NCBI GenBank assembly: GCA_947174725.1
Contig: CAMWKA010000137.1
Location: 1 to 5,819 of the forward strand
Source: an uncultured Lachnospiraceae bacterium
GTDB taxonomy: Bacteria; Bacillota; Clostridia; Lachnospirales; Lachnospiraceae
Length of the DNA: 5,819 bases
Reading direction: 5' to 3'
Shown one piece after another: positions 4,354 through 5,819 of this stretch (position 1 is the stretch's first letter; every line of letters begins with the position of its first letter). Both the position numbers and the translations under genes were made by a program. The notes below the pieces were generated by a model, which was not told the DNA's origin, searched no databases, and was given only the letters and a program-made list of their open reading frames with translations.

Positions 4354-5819
4354 AGGAAGATTCCAAGCAATTTACCAAGTCTCAAAAGCAGGCTTCCAAA
4401 CGGAACTGCGGAAACCGAATATGCACTGATCACCTCTAACTTTGCCAGTGCGATAAAATATACCAAAAAAGAAATCAGCGCAGTTACGATCACATTGATA
4501 ATTGGCGGTAAAAACAATCCGAATAAAAGAGACAGCAAAATCATTACAACCATGGTGATCATAATAGACGCCACCGGAAAATACAAGATCTTCCTGATAT
4601 TTATGTGCCCTTTAATTGCCCGGCGTAAAAAGAACATTCCCAGCAGCGTATATACCGCCCCAAATACGATAACTGAAAGAATGATGCCATAAATCCCCAT
4701 AGACAGCCGTTCCACCGTGATATAAGCAGTGATGCCGTTTGCCGCAAGCGCACAGATTCCTGTCAGTAAAGAAGCCAGGGACATATTGATTGCAGGGAGG
4801 ATCACAAGCAGTGTCACCGACATTGCAAGCAATACGATCGCGATACATCCCATGCGGAGCAGGCGGACCACAAGCGCAGATTCCAAAAGGAAAAATCCTG
4901 TAATGATCTTATCTGACATAATAAGCGCCAACGCCATAAAGAATAGTGACACGATCATGTTATCACGGATCATGCCATGAATCTTAATACGCACTTCGTG
5001 AAGATCACCGCTCTGATATCCGATGGACAGTTTTCTTTTTTCAACGGTAGTGAGCGTCAGTACGATGACCAGAGGCAGAAAGAGTATTCCCCTGTAAATC
5101 CCTGCATAAGCGCCCCATTGATAAGTCAGCATGACTGTTTTCCCTTGAAGTTCACTTGTTTTGAAAAAGATAATCTGATCTATGATCGGATAGAGTAATA
5201 CCACAAAATAACTGCCTGCCACAGGAAACACCTGCTTCAAAAGATGGATGACGATGTCTATCGTATCCATTCTTCTTTTTGCGGTATCTCTTCTTAAGAG
5301 TTTTCTAAAATATTTTCCATACATCTGATATAGGAATAACATCAGGACGCATACCGCAAAAATGCCAATAAACACCCCGACGGCAGCCCCGGCAGCGCCA
5401 TAAGCATAACGTGTTTCCTGTGTTCCGAGCACATTAGCCGCCTTGATCCCCCGCGTCATAAAGATGCCGGAAAATATAGCTGTCGCAATTGCCATTACAA
5501 GCTGTCCGGTCAGAGATACAGCCAACAGTGGAAACGATCCACCCATTCCTTCAAAGTATCCCTTAAGCGTACAGGAAATACTATAACAAAATATGGCGCA
5601 GGTCAGTATAATCAACGTCAGATAACTTTTGGGGCCGATCAAAACAGACTGACATAATGAATTCGCAAAGATCCATAACAGAAGAATTACTGTAATACTG
5701 TATAAAATAGCAATCAATAAACCTGCATTCAAAATACTTTTTGCATTGCGGTACTGCCGCTGTTCCTGTCTCTTATCCCCATCTGACGCTGCCGACGACT
5801 TAATAGGTGTAGATCTCGG
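4350..5819 (-). CDS. SpoVB-type polysaccharide/lipid-linked glycan flippase, 5'-truncated by window edge
   Basis: This is a polytopic inner-membrane transporter of the MOP (MATE/MurJ/SpoVB/polysaccharide_synt) superfamily. Such proteins flip undecaprenyl-linked glycan or peptidoglycan precursors across the membrane. The frame is open to the right edge with no in-frame stop. Visible are 489 residues: a hydrophilic loop (1-29, many K/R/Q/S), then about 12 hydrophobic segments (roughly 31-51, 65-85, 99-122, 139-165, 197-219, 239-259, 287-311, 322-342, 347-369, 374-398, 412-436, 439-459). The loop reads YRNAKSIL just before a membrane segment, followed by KGYFEGM at 87-92. These match the loop after TM2 and the 'RGYFQGM' signature of SpoVB relatives. 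Two N-terminal helices therefore probably lie beyond the edge, giving the usual 14. A TTG at 5732 is in frame but would discard this conserved loop, so it is not the start. The stop TGA overlaps the next gene's ATG. Substrate specificity cannot be read from sequence; the sequence is a divergent member, lacking the usual PTAISQ after GYFQGM. Confidence 0.85.
   Translation of the reverse strand, partial: PRSTPIKSSAASDGDKRQEQRQYRNAKSILNAGLLIAILYSITVILLLWIFANSLCQSVLIGPKSYLTLIILTCAIFCYSISCTLKGYFEGMGGSFPLLAVSLTGQLVMAIATAIFSGIFMTRGIKAANVLGTQETRYAYGAAGAAVGVFIGIFAVCVLMLFLYQMYGKYFRKLLRRDTAKRRMDTIDIVIHLLKQVFPVAGSYFVVLLYPIIDQIIFFKTSELQGKTVMLTYQWGAYAGIYRGILFLPLVIVLTLTTVEKRKLSIGYQSGDLHEVRIKIHGMIRDNMIVSLFFMALALIMSDKIITGFFLLESALVVRLLRMGCIAIVLLAMSVTLLVILPAINMSLASLLTGICALAANGITAYITVERLSMGIYGIILSVIVFGAVYTLLGMFFLRRAIKGHINIRKILYFPVASIMITMVVMILLSLLFGLFLPPIINVIVTALISFLVYFIALAKLEVISAYSVSAVPFGSLLLRLGKLLGIFL

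Noticed and set aside
4612..4848. 78-codon minus-strand frame inside the flippase gene
   Set aside because: It is out of frame within membrane helices of a well-supported gene, with no ribosome site reason to prefer it.

Overview
The window looks like chromosomal DNA from a spore-forming-lineage Clostridia member, most likely Lachnospiraceae. This is inferred from moderate GC content, purine-rich Shine-Dalgarno sites, an ATGA-coupled gene pair, a SpoVB-type flippase, a membrane-anchored protein with a BofC-like C-terminal half, and two flavoproteins of kinds common in gut Clostridia. No species can be named from the sequence alone.

Layout: all five supported genes lie on the minus strand and read from the right edge towards the left. 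They are (1) the C-terminal 489 codons of a polytopic SpoVB/MOP-superfamily flippase that runs off the right edge; (2) a small single-domain HD protein with every hydrolase residue of the RelA/SpoT family, overlapping the flippase stop by 4 nt; (3) a one-pass membrane protein of about 217 aa with a BofC-like extracytoplasmic part; (4) a 139-bp composite palindromic repeat; (5) an HI0933/BaiN-family flavoprotein, probably starting at TTG; and (6) a COG2509-type flavoprotein. The left 79 bp hold no supportable gene. A 13-bp inverted repeat spans the stop codon of the last gene.

How they work together: the co-directional layout and short gaps (-4, 71, about 153 and 42 nt) are compatible with one transcript or a few overlapping ones. 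No strong promoter or canonical intrinsic terminator is visible between the genes. The functions do not form one obvious pathway: lipid-linked glycan export, alarmone-type hydrolysis, an envelope protein and two flavin enzymes. I would not claim a single system from this set.

The most notable non-coding structure is the repeat at 3006-3144. It consists of two 59-bp units, each a 27-nt hairpin conserved in shape but not sequence plus a 27-nt palindrome identical in both units. The two shape-conserved hairpins align without gaps, and every stem difference changes both sides of a base pair. The rest of the window is ordinary core or accessory gene content.
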